Part shown: positions 32,825 through 42,483 of the stretch, in pieces | Position numbering within the stretch: the first letter of the stretch is position 1 | Layout of the letters: each line of letters begins with the position of its first letter | DNA from: Adiantum capillus-veneris | Lineage: Eukaryota; Streptophyta; Polypodiopsida; Polypodiales; Pteridaceae | NCBI GenBank assembly: GCA_014529385.2 | Contig: CM043968.1 | Location: 132,686,018-132,750,017 of the forward strand | Reading direction: 5' to 3' | Length of the DNA: 64,000 nt | Notes under the pieces: model-generated | The model's database searches: none | What the model was told of the DNA's origin: nothing | The model's input: only the letters and a program-made list of their open reading frames with translations | Program-made: the position numbers and the translations under genes

Positions 32825-33868
32825 AGCTACGCTTCACAGTGGTTTACTTTCCTGGGAAAAATTCGACAAAGTTTCCCCTGTAAACTGACGTCTGAACCAA
32901 TATCAACCTGTCAAATGAACCAAGAAAGCTTCAGATTCTGCATAAATTTCGGCAGAGTCTCCTTTGTAAAATGGCTCTGGTGTACTCAAAAAACAGACCA
33001 ATAAACAACTCAAAAAACATTGTCTCTCTGACACTGTAAGCTGCGAGTAAACCTGTCCTGCACCTGTATTGTCTCTCACTATCCTGTCACTGTCCTGTAA
33101 GCATAGACTGTGACAATGCCTCAACGGAAGTAAAGCAAAGATACAATCCCAATTGTCTAACTCACAGTCAATACATCCTAGCTGCCTATCTAAGGGTGCT
33201 CGAGGGATCGCTCCAAGACCTGTATCATCGAAAGGATCTCAACATTCAAGAATCCCCCAGCTCAATAAAACCTCACTCGACCCTCAACAAAGGCTGGAGT
33301 AAATCTGACAGTACATAGACTTCCGACAAAGTCATACATCCACAAATTTCCCACTGTATGCTGTAACCGCTACGGCGGTTGTTTGCTGCGTGACTCACAG
33401 CTAGCAAACCCTCAACAGACATACATCATCTCTGACAATACATCCATGTGGAAGTACCTGCAATGTCAGGATGAAATCTGGAATATCAAGCAGCAAACAC
33501 AAGCTACCTGATGAACTAGTGGATGTCGCCTACAGTCTGTGTGTAGATACGCCCGTGTCGTATGTGACAGCCACAAATCAACACTCTGGGAGTGTCGATA
33601 TCCTCAGCACCTGTAGTCGTAGGCCGAAAACCCCAAATTTGCAGAGTCGGATTTGCACCCGTCGAGACCACGTAGTCGAAAATGGCCTGCGCAGACCTTT
33701 GTCGAAGCCGAACGGTGGCCGAGATGACCTCAGAATGAAATTCTGACAACACCAAGGCCTTTGGGCACTCCCACGAGATTTGGGGCCGTGTATTCGCCTG
33801 TCGAATTTCACTCCAATCTGAGTTGGTGACTCTAGCCTCCTGCACTGCTGCCCCGAGCCTCGATCTGA
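32825..33868 (-). other. Leader of copia element
   Basis: About 1 kb between primer site and gag. A 109-codon ORF on the minus strand (33516-33845) begins just downstream of the primer site. It has no recognised domain, and overlapping ORFs occur on the other strand, so it is treated as non-coding leader. Confidence 0.65.
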
Positions 33869-33880
33869 GCTCTGATACCA
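33869..33880 (-). promoter_or_regulatory. Primer binding site (initiator tRNA-Met)
   Basis: The minus strand reads TGGTATCAGAGC, the standard plant copia primer site, two bases from the LTR. Confidence 0.93.
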
Positions 33881-33882
33881 GT

Positions 33883-33956
33883 TGAAGGAGTACGAGCGGA
33901 AGTGCGACGCGAGAGAGAGTGCGAGAAGAAGAGCACGACGATATGGTGAACTCGCT
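33883..33956 (-). repeat. 5' LTR of copia element, inner 74 bp
   Basis: It matches 28572-28645 with one difference. The remaining 118 bp resumes at 46179 after the nested element; the two parts sum to 192 bp. Confidence 0.95.
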
Positions 33957-34253
33957 TGTTAACCCTCACGGCTCACGGACACCCCATCACCTACGACGGA
34001 CGTGTATTATGTATTTGGTAGAGTCAGGTACCGGGCTTGTAGGACCAATAGGAAAAGGGTAAGAGTGATCGCCGATGAGAGGCGCACTCTAACTGGGACA
34101 TTCAAGGGATTAGTTGGCTAAGCATGGGCGCCCAAGTGTGAATGGGGTGAGCTCATATAAAAGCCAACTAAACCTAATTTTTACTCATTCTCTCATTTGT
34201 GCAATAGAAGAGTGCTCTTGCTCCATCTCCATCTTCTTCTTCTTCACCTCCTC

Positions 34254-34286
<33 letters not shown>

Positions 34287-34537
34287 GGAGAGTGTGTGTG
34301 CGATCGAGCATTACGAAGGCACGACGGCGGCGAAGCGGTTGAGCGCGGCACGACTGCAGCTTCTTCTTCATCGCGGCGAGGAATCCACCACGAAGGCGAG
34401 CGTAGAGCGGTGAGTGACACACCCTTTGCTCTCTTGAGCTTGCTAGTTTAGGCTTGTTGTGTGCTTGGAGCCATTTGTGGCTCGCACACGGTGTATTGGC
34501 AAGTCCCTTGCTTCGACAGTGCGGCAAGGAGCGCACA
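33957..34537 (+). repeat. 5' LTR of nested RT-less element
   Basis: Starts TGTTAACCC, ends GCGCACA. Contains a TATA box and a (GT)n(GA)n microsatellite (34254-34286), shorter than in the 3' LTR. Confidence 0.95.
34156..34163 (+). promoter_or_regulatory. LTR TATA box
   Basis: TATAAAAG, also present at 45776-45783 in the 3' LTR. Confidence 0.65.
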
Positions 34538-34541
34538 TTTT

Positions 34542-34559
34542 TGGCGCCGCTGCCGGGGA
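34542..34559 (+). promoter_or_regulatory. Primer binding site (tRNA-Asp)
   Basis: TGGCGCCGCTGCCGGGGA, four bases after the LTR end. Confidence 0.93.
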
Positions 34560-35491
34560 TATGCCCTACACTAAGCTTGGTTAACACTTTACGCTTTCTT
34601 GTGGTGCAATTTCTATCATAGGAAAGGCAGGGAATGAGTGTGTGTACTTGTGTGGAGATTTCTGTTTTTTGCGTTTTCTACGTTTTCAGGTTTGCACTGC
34701 ACAGTTAGCATTTCTTGCGTTTTTTGCATTTTCTGCATTTTCTGGTTCTGTCAAGTTTCAATTCTGCATTTTCTACGTTTTCTGTGTTAAATTTTCTGTC
34801 AAGTTCCAATTTCTGTAATTTTCTGCATTTTCTGTGCTTTTTCAATTTTCTGCATTTCTTACGTTTTTCCAATTTCTGCAATTTTGATTTCTGCATTTTT
34901 TGCATTTTTTTTAAAACAATTTTTTTTTTAATTTTCCTGGGAAAAAAAAAATTCTGAAAAAAAAAATCGAAAAATAAAAACGCGAGTGAGCGGGCGGTTA
35001 AATTTTTCGAAAATAAAAAACATGAGTCTTAAAACGGACGGGTTGGTTTGTATAAAAGATAGATGGGGATCGGGATCATTAGCCCAAGCCCAAGCCCTCA
35101 GTCTTATGATGTATACTAGACTCACTCTTATATATATACCCTACTCCCTCAAGAGGGAATGAGAGCATGTGGGACAAGTCCTCCACTCTCCTCCCTTCTC
35201 TTCCCACTTGCACCCTTAGACTTTCTAGTTTGGGCCTAGTTCCCTACTAGAAATTGACAGTTTTAGGGATTCCGAGGGCATAGAGTGACCAAACGGAGGG
35301 CTGTAAAGCACGGCACGACCCTCTGACCGAAACGCTCGTTTTGAGATATCATACGCTCTATTCTATAGCCGGGTCAGAAAAAAAGGACCAAAAAGTCAAA
35401 TTAAGGAAAGACTTGGGTTGCAAAACACCCAAAAATACTAGGTGAGCAGCCTTCACGGGCACTCACTGACACTTCTAGGGGATCAAGTCAT
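34560..35491 (+). other. Leader of nested RT-less element
   Basis: It includes a T-rich stretch (34655-34915) made of many degenerate TTTCTGCATTTTCTG-like units. No convincing gene; the ORFs there are low-complexity by-products. Confidence 0.7.
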
Positions 35492-36568
35492 ATGAACCTA
35501 CGCTCTGGACGAGTGTTAGAGCACGATCACATTGGTAGTGCCTCTGTTCATACGGACACCCATTACCCATCCACGATAAGCTCTAGACCCTCAGCGGGGA
35601 CACAAGGTAGCACCACCCAAGACCCTAAAATAGCCGCTAGTGATTCCTCCTCCGACTCAGAAATCATGGAAGCATACCCTACCCAAAACACTGAGAGAGA
35701 AGGCCATGCACCTCTCGAAGCTCCACAGCCTAGTACTAGTATGTTTAGCCGTTTCATGGAAACATTAGGTAGAGCTACTCGCTCGGAACCTGATGCAAAT
35801 GAAGCACACGAAGGGGGTGGGGAAGTGGACTCTCCTTTCACATCGCACGTGGACCCCACACCCCCAAAGAGTGTCCATGTGGATATCCTGCCAACTTCTT
35901 ACCAAGAAGGCCCTGTTGAGCTGCCTCCTTCAGAAGTTCCCTCTAGAGTACCGTTGGTGACAAGTAAAACCACGGGGAGCAACATTGCTTCTACCTCACA
36001 AGAAACCGTTAACACGTCGACTCTAGAAGGATTGTTCATTAATGATCATTGGACATATGACCTCCACACTGAGGTGTTGACGGATCTACACTCTGGCCAC
36101 GCCTACCATGTAGGATGGATAGAGATTGTACAATCCACCTCTAGTGCCACGAGCCTCGAAGATCAACAAAAAATGATCTGTAATGTTATCCATTGCATTA
36201 TTCAATCAGAAAGGCAAAACCGAGGGGTAAATATACTCTCAACTGGCCCCATGAGATTTCTGGATACGAGCAAGGCTCAACAGCCTACTCTATCACAAAT
36301 GGCGACTCCTCTAATGAGTCCCATGGACCCATCTTACGTCATTTCACCTGGGGTCTCTATGAAATCTGAGCCTCCGAGCGACAACTTTAGCTTCCCTAAC
36401 TTGGCTCAACCCTCTATTAAGGAAAACACAGTGCTCACTCCAGGGATAGGCCTGACAGAGAATGTACCGATGACATCTACGGTTAGCGCAGTGCCACTAC
36501 CTAGTGTCGTAGTACCTAATATGGGGCCTCGACCGTATGTGCCTCTAGCCCCTTATGCACACATGTAA
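35492..36568 (+). CDS. Gag-like N-terminal part, nested RT-less element
   Basis: 358 residues from ATG. The start MNLRSGRVLEHDH resembles the LRSG-type N-termini of gypsy Gag proteins. The rest is rich in Ser, Thr and Pro and lacks an obvious capsid fold or zinc knuckle. One segment (GLFINDHWTYDLHTEVLTD) looks globular. It ends at a TAA (36566-36568), but the frame continues without shift into the following ORF, so one product of about 770 residues was probably encoded. Particle formation is inferred from position only. Confidence 0.7.
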   Translation: MNLRSGRVLEHDHIGSASVHTDTHYPSTISSRPSAGTQGSTTQDPKIAASDSSSDSEIMEAYPTQNTEREGHAPLEAPQPSTSMFSRFMETLGRATRSEPDANEAHEGGGEVDSPFTSHVDPTPPKSVHVDILPTSYQEGPVELPPSEVPSRVPLVTSKTTGSNIASTSQETVNTSTLEGLFINDHWTYDLHTEVLTDLHSGHAYHVGWIEIVQSTSSATSLEDQQKMICNVIHCIIQSERQNRGVNILSTGPMRFLDTSKAQQPTLSQMATPLMSPMDPSYVISPGVSMKSEPPSDNFSFPNLAQPSIKENTVLTPGIGLTENVPMTSTVSAVPLPSVVVPNMGPRPYVPLAPYAHM

Positions 36569-37804
36569 ATCGAAGAGGATGGGTTGGACTCGTATGTGGA
36601 AATCGAAGAGGATGGGTTGGACTCTGACACACCTCTACGATACCCTATTGAGTTAAATAGTGCCTATGGAAAAGTGCTATATAACGTCTTATTGGACACC
36701 AGTGCTAAATATAATCTGCTATCCTATGGGGTGTGGTGTCAGTTAGGGAAGACACCTCTATCTGAGAGTATTATCCAAGTCAAGGGTGTCAACAAGAAAA
36801 AAACTACGGTTTTTGGAATCTGGCACACTTCTGTCAGTTATGACAATGGAATTGTAGCTCAAAACTTTTTGGTCATGCCTACTGGAACTATGGAGGGTAA
36901 TATAAACCTAGGCCGCACGTGGATGATAGCCACCAAATGCACTATTGATTGGGGGACTGGGGGTGCTACAACGCAAAAGCCAAGCCCTACTACTCAAGCC
37001 ATAGTCCCTGAGATATTGCCTAAGGAAATAAAACCCAAGACATTGCTTGTCCAGGAGGTTGAACCATACGTCCCCATAGCCCAACTCTCTAGAGCTTCAA
37101 CTGATGTAGTTGAAAGAAAGCTTGAGACACACAAGACTCATCCTAAGGTAACGAAGAAAACATACAAGGGGGTTCCTAAAGCTTCTTTAGTGACCATAGC
37201 TAGTGCAAAAAAACAGAAGCCTTGTAAGAAACGTACCACTCGCTCCAAGAAAAGTAAGAAAATGTTGCGATGGATCCCTAAACGACTATTGGAAGCCCAA
37301 GGCTACTATCAAGGAAATGATCAAATCTGGGTGCCAAAACGAAGATTGTGCTCTTACCTATCACCTGACCCAAGTGAGCCCAATCCCATAGCTCCAAAAC
37401 GAATCAATGATCGTGGAAAGAAAAAAATCACAGAATGCTACACACCCGCTCCCGAGCTAGTTTGGGTACCAAAGAAAGAACGATTTGTTCCACCTAGCTC
37501 AGGAAGGGGGGAGTCCCATGAAGCTTCTAGCTCCTCATGTAATACATCCATAGAGGTAAAAGCTTCTACACAGCCTCCATCTATAGTAGTGGACCTCCAT
37601 GAAGCTACAAAAGAATCCACACCTCCCAGTGATCAAGAATCACCTGATGAACCACTTCAAGCTCGATCCTGGGAGAGTACCTTACCACCCTTGCAACTTG
37701 ACGAGGCACCTAGGGTAATAGAAAACTACTGGCAAAAATCCTCACCTATTACCAACTGGAACAATTGGTTTCAAAGGGTGACAAGCTCATTTCAAACGGT
37801 ATGA
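36569..37804 (+). CDS. Retropepsin-like protein, nested RT-less element
   Basis: In frame with the preceding ORF across a single TAA. Right after the TAA, a 33-bp tandem duplication gives two copies of IEEDGLDS. The protease-like part has NVLLDTSAKYNLLS (usual D-T/S-G-A has Ser for Gly) and LGRTWM, the counterpart of LGRPWL. The C-terminal half is basic (KKRTTRSKKSKK) and has repeated aromatic-Pro-Lys units (RWIPKR, IWVPKRR, VWVPKKE) about 25-60 residues apart, of unknown role. No polymerase follows. The LD-x-x-AKYN motif is shared with 27575-27910 of the outer element. Confidence 0.72.
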   Translation: MEEDGLDSYVEIEEDGLDSDTPLRYPIELNSAYGKVLYNVLLDTSAKYNLLSYGVWCQLGKTPLSESIIQVKGVNKKKTTVFGIWHTSVSYDNGIVAQNFLVMPTGTMEGNINLGRTWMIATKCTIDWGTGGATTQKPSPTTQAIVPEILPKEIKPKTLLVQEVEPYVPIAQLSRASTDVVERKLETHKTHPKVTKKTYKGVPKASLVTIASAKKQKPCKKRTTRSKKSKKMLRWIPKRLLEAQGYYQGNDQIWVPKRRLCSYLSPDPSEPNPIAPKRINDRGKKKITECYTPAPELVWVPKKERFVPPSSGRGESHEASSSSCNTSIEVKASTQPPSIVVDLHEATKESTPPSDQESPDEPLQARSWESTLPPLQLDEAPRVIENYWQKSSPITNWNNWFQRVTSSFQTV

Positions 37805-38237
37805 TCTACCCAAGGAAGGGGGAAGTGTTTGTGGACAGTCATCATTCATTTGTTTCCCTCTCAAACTTTTTCCCTGACCTCTCAATCACCAATCTTAGGG
37901 AATGTACATATAAGCTTTATACTCACCAAAAAAAATAAAAATAAAGAGCAAGAGCAATTAGCAAACGAGTATGCACCTTAAAAGTCAAAACATTGACTCA
38001 GACCTACACATGTCACATCTGGTACAATGAAACAGAAACCTATGCCATAAAACACCTTCGATCCTCATCACTTGAGTGATGGAGGGTAGGTAAGATTAGT
38101 ACGATAGAGTGTTTCTGTTTTAGAGTTGAGAGATTAGCAAAGTTCTCTTTTCCCACTGATATGCCTCCTGGAGGTATTCCTTTTGTTTCCTAGTGTGTAC
38201 AGGAGCGTGTTGCTATTGATAGAATTTGGACCTTCAT
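37805..38237 (+). other. Internal non-coding part of RT-less element
   Basis: Between the gag/protease frame and the CACTA insertion. It continues at 44378. Nothing recognised. Confidence 0.6.
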
Positions 38238-38255
38238 CACTACAAGAGGCTATTC

Positions 38256-38370
38256 ATATTAGCGACGCTCACACAGCGACGCTCAAAAAAAAAATTCCCG
38301 GCGTCGCTATGAGCGTCGCAAATTTACAAAGAAATTTGCGATGCTCATAGCGACGCCGGCTGGGCTAAAA
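38256..38370. repeat. Left subterminal repeats of CACTA element, with hairpin
   Basis: Copies of AGCGACGC/GCGTCGCTAT. At 38298-38325 and 38332-38359 two 28-base arms form a hairpin with one mismatch and a six-base loop. Such subterminal repeats are the binding sites of the TNPA-type protein in En/Spm; that function is inferred. Confidence 0.88.
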
Positions 38371-38452
38371 AAATAACCGAGCGCGCCCAAAAACTCAGAT
38401 CTCAGATCTGAGTTTTTCGGCGCCCTCAAGCAAGGAGCAGGTAACGCTCTCC

Positions 38453-38454
38453 CT

Positions 38455-38504
<50 letters not shown>

Positions 38505-38510
38505 CTTCTC

Positions 38511-38541
<31 letters not shown>

Positions 38542-38930
38542 AGAGGAAGGAGAGCCAGGTATGCTCCTTCCCTCTCCTCATTCTCATGTTCCCTTCCCCT
38601 CTTTCTCTCTCCCTCTCTCTCTCTCTCACACACACACATACACACACACACACATAGTGTTTTTGAGAGAGAGAGAGAGAGAGAGAGAGTACAAACAAAA
38701 ACAAAAATGCACACACACATACATAAACAAAGAATGCACACACACATTGATAGAGAAAAAGAGAGAGAGAGCATGCATAAACAAAAAACGCACGCATTGA
38801 GAGAGGAAAAGAGAGAGAGAATATGCATAAACAAAAAACGCACACATTGAGAGAGGAAAAGAGAGAGAAAACATGCATACGATCCAAAAAAACGCACACA
38901 CATTGAGAGAGAAAGAGAGAGAAACTAATT
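38453..38930. repeat. Microsatellite-rich segment in CACTA element
   Basis: (CT)n 38457-38500, (CA)n 38513-38537, then alternating GA/CA-rich stretches with a repeated unit ATGCATAAACAAAAAACGCA (three imperfect copies, 38770-38900). ORFs of 79-157 codons here are simple-sequence artefacts. Confidence 0.85.
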
Positions 38931-39110
38931 TAACATCGTAGGAAACTAATTAAAATTAAAAGACCTAAAGATCTAGCCGACGAGGAGTTAAACTCAAGAC
39001 CTATTATTCAAGAGGGAAATGGCATAATCAATCTATCATACTTGGCATGGGTGATAGAAAGGTTATACCATTTATCTCTTTTTATTGGCACACACATCCA
39101 CACACGCGCA

Positions 39111-39240
39111 CACACACAAGAAGAAGAGAGTTATAACGTCGTAGGAAACTATCTTAAAAGACGTTAAAGATTAGGTTATATGTAGACTTACATTAAATTA
39201 GATTTAGGTTTATTTTTAACTAGATTTACGCTTATTTACG
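39111..39240 (+). repeat. Direct repeat left of captured fragment
   Basis: Starts AAGAAGAAGAGAGTTATAAC and shares with 39797-39930 the segment AACGTCGTAGGAAACTATC and the following TTAGATTTAGG-rich part. Confidence 0.82.
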
Positions 39241-39287
39241 CTAGATTTAGATTTACGTTATATTAGATTAGATTTAGGTCTCCATAG

Positions 39288-39640
39288 ACTGCGATGCCTG
39301 CATGAAACGGGTGAAGAAAGCCCTCAATGGAATATAGGGTATTGCTGCCTTCACTCATGGTGGGCTCCGTCGATCCAAAAGTACTGGTGAAATGTCTTCA
39401 GAAGATAGGGAAGAAGGTGGATCTTCAGGGCGGCAAGAGTCACTACATCCCCGACACAATGACCATCTAGACAACCTCAAGTCATTCAACAGCAACTTCA
39501 AAGTTAGTAACAAGAGCAAGAACGGTCTAAAGGGCCAATTGCTGTCGTCAGATGTGGATGGAGATGAGGCAGCGTCACCGTCGGAAGTTAACTCTCACAT
39601 CTTTAGTGATGAGAATGCCAACTCTTGCCGAGTTATGTGA
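39288..39640 (+). pseudogene. Captured HIPP-like gene fragment (heavy-metal-associated isoprenylated plant protein)
   Basis: After an acceptor-like CCATAG the reading gives DCDACMKRVKKALNGI, the metal-binding C-x-x-C helix start of an HMA domain. It is followed by a hydrophilic Ser/Asp/Asn-rich linker and ends in CRVM before the stop. A C-terminal CaaX-type prenylation motif plus an HMA domain defines the plant HIPP family, whose members bind metals or partners at membranes. One TAG (39335-39337) lies within the HMA part, where relatives have Glu or Gln. The first HMA strand (usually a separate exon) is missing. The piece lies inside the CACTA element in sense orientation, flanked by a direct repeat, and looks like a captured gene fragment. 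Confidence 0.68.
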
Positions 39641-39771
39641 AAAATTATGTGTTAAATCAATTTTAAGGTTCTTATAATCCCTGTTAGTTTAGTTCTTTGT
39701 TTTTAATATAACATAATTTACGTTAGATTTAGATTTATGTTATATTTGATTAGACTTAGGTTTATTTAGGT

Positions 39772-39796
<25 letters not shown>

Positions 39797-39807
<11 letters not shown>

Positions 39808-39930
39808 GAAGAAGAGAGTTTTAACGTCGTAGGAAACTATCCCAAAAGACGTTAAAGATTAGGTTAGATGTAGACTTACGTTAAATTAGATTTAGGTTTA
39901 TTTTTAGTTAGATTTACGTTTATTTAGATT
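39797..39930 (+). repeat. Direct repeat right of captured fragment
   Basis: Counterpart of 39111-39240, about 690 bp downstream in the same orientation, with a few substitutions. Confidence 0.82.
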
Positions 39931-40226
39931 TACGCTTATTTACGTTAGATCGAGTCCACGCAAGAATTACTTACGGTTTAGGGTTTAGAGTTAGACGAAC
40001 AGTGAAAAGATCTACTGTGAAAAGATGTTAAGATGCTGTGAAGTGCTACAGCTAGAGAAGAGGCAAAGGTGTTTTGTCCACTACATGCAGTATCATGTAG
40101 ACGTGGGTGTGTAGATTTCTTGTACCCAAAAATATAGGTATTGACCAATAAAGACGAGATTATAACCCGGTGGTTCTGATCTCCGTGCACCTCTAGACCG
40201 AGGTGTGCGGGGATTGGACATGATTA

Positions 40227-40301
40227 GAGAATGTGAGGTAAAGAGAGAGAGAGAGACAGAGAGAGAGAGAGAGACAGAGAGAGAGCGAGAGAGAGAGAGA
40301 T
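40227..40301 (+). repeat. (GA)n-rich microsatellite
   Basis: Imperfect GA repeat with interspersed GACA. Confidence 0.9.
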
Positions 40302-40455
40302 AAGATGAAGAATGCCAATAGAATATTAAATTTGTTGTCCAGGTTATAAGTTTTTTATCCTCATTATGAGTAGCGACGAGGATGTGGGACCGTCCAACTG
40401 AAACACCTATCTCTCAACGAGGGTCTTATGTCCTTGTAATCAATGCAAGCATGCT

Positions 40456-42212
40456 ATGCGACGGACAAGACGTGTTTCTTTGCAGCACGCTCGCGAATTT
40501 GGCGAGTTCGATCCATCTATTATAGATCGAGTTGTTGCCAATTATAACTGGTCGGACTCTGACGCTGGCCAACAAGCAGCAATCTTGCAACCCAATAGAC
40601 GTGTTCGTAGGCGCTTTGGTCAAGCAGCATATGTGAGGCCACAAGATGTAGCCTCTGACAACTCGGGGGATGATCATGCAGAGCACATTCCCAACGAGGC
40701 AATGTTTGAGCCCGAGATTGATGAAATGATCGAGACGATCATGGATTCAAAAAGGCTTATCTATGATGATATGAAAAGTGAAGCCGATACGCCATTGTAT
40801 AATGGAGCACGTATGTCTAGATTGAAAGCACTCCTGGTTCTTCTCAACATGCAGACAAAGTTTGGATGGAGTGACACTAGCGTCACAACGCTTTTCAAGT
40901 GATCTATTACAATTAGTTTACTTTAATAAAACTCTAAATGTATAATGATCTGATACATTTTTACACGACTGTATCATATTTTTATGTTGTGTAGATTGCT
41001 GAAAGAGCACATACTACCAGCTGACAATGTGATGCCAGATTCCCGAGATGAAGCAAGAAAGATTTTGCGAAACTTGGGGATGGATTACAATTCTATCCAC
41101 GCTTGTCCTAATGACTGCATTCTTTTCAGAGGGGAATACATAGACATGGAGAAGTGTCCGAAATGTGATTCCGAAAGATATCGAGTAGATCTCCACGGAA
41201 CAAAAATTCCACAAAAGGTTTTGCGACATTTCCTCTGCTTCCTCGCATCAATCATTTCTTCGAATGTAAGTCCATGGCCGCCCTAGCATCATGGCATGAG
41301 GAGAATAAATCTTCGGATGGTGTGCTACGAATTCCTGCAGATTACGTAGCGTGGAAACATATAGATGGAACATGGTCGGATTTTGCCAGGGAAGCTCGAA
41401 ATTTGCTCTTAGGCCTGGCTATGGATGGCGTAAATCCATTTGGTCAAAGATCAACATCTTACAGTGTATGGCCCGTTGTCATCGTCAACTACAACATTCC
41501 CCCGTGGTTGACTACGAAGAAGGGGCACCTGTGGCTAAGCTTGATTGTGCCAGGGCGATATAAAGTGGGGAATATGGATGTGTATCTTCGTCCACTATTG
41601 GAAGAGCTACAACAATTGTGGATTGGCATAGAGGTGGTGGATATGAGCCGACACACAGGACGACGGAATGCTTTGATCAGAGGCATTCTAATGTTCAAGA
41701 TAATCATGGAGGGTCGCAACGCTACTGTGCGTAGAGGAGAGTCTGGTTTTCTTGAGGTGGATTCTACTAAGAAATGGACTGACCTAAGAGACACTTTCGT
41801 ACTACCCGAGCATTGTGAACAAGTAAGTATGTAAATAGTTAACATCCCCCTTTTACAAGTTATGTGCTTGAAAGCTCTCATGTAAGTTATGTGGCTCTGG
41901 CAGGTAATATTTCATCCTACAAAGTCTACATCAAACTGGTGGTACGTCATAGAGGTAGCCCCTCGTAGTGCAAGGACGTATGAAGGCTACCATGTGCCAA
42001 TCACAACGACATCAATGGAGGAGATCAGAGAAGATGCTCAATCAGAAGCCGCTGCGGTGGTGCCAGACGAGCATCAAGATGCTACTACTCTATATGGGGT
42101 GCATGCAGAGGAGCTACAAAATGAAACAGAGGATATGTGTTTAAACGGAGATCTCTATATAGATATAGGAAGTTATGATGAGTTATGCGAGGATGAGAGA
42201 GAGATCTCTTAA
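40456..42212 (+). pseudogene. TNPD-like CACTA transposase with central deletion
   Basis: Exon-like pieces follow the En/Spm transposase (Transposase_21 family) in order. They are PLYNGARMSRLKALLVLLNMQ and KFGWSD (40456-40902), LLKEHILPADN and IHACPNDCILFRGEY with CPKC (about 40995-41262), and LRIPADYVAWKHIDGTW, NPFGQRSTSYSVWPVVI, NIPPWLTTKKG and DVYLRPLLEELQQLW (41274-41650). Then, directly after a short stretch, comes the C-terminal part with KKWTDLRDTFVLPEHCEQ, and after an intron NWWYVIEVAPR (41905-42212). The catalytic middle between LQQLW and the C-terminal part is missing, so it cannot cut DNA. Introns are suggested at about 40900-40995 and 41825-41904. Confidence 0.85.
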
Positions 42213-42483
42213 AGCCACAAATATTGTATTTGAACAATTTTGCTCCGTGTTGTAAAAGCTCTAGCTCTCTAAGTACCTTCCATGGTGTATAACGCTCTTT
42301 TCTACTCGCGCTCACATCTTTTGATTGAAAATTCCGGTGTTTCGACTTGCCTCTTCTATCACTCAATTCATTGCGTCATTGTATTTATATGCGTCATTAC
42401 ATCATTGTATTTAATGATCTTTGCGTCATTGTCTACTCTATTCATTCAATATTAAGTTTAAATATTCGTGTGTTTAATGCAGG

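Noticed and set aside
33471-33845. Small genes in the copia leader
   Set aside because: Overlapping ORFs on opposite strands, no recognised domain, and the place is a normal leader between primer site and gag.
38426-38903. Several ORFs of 79-157 codons on both strands
   Set aside because: They are translations of (CT)n, (CA)n and GA-rich microsatellites with no domain.
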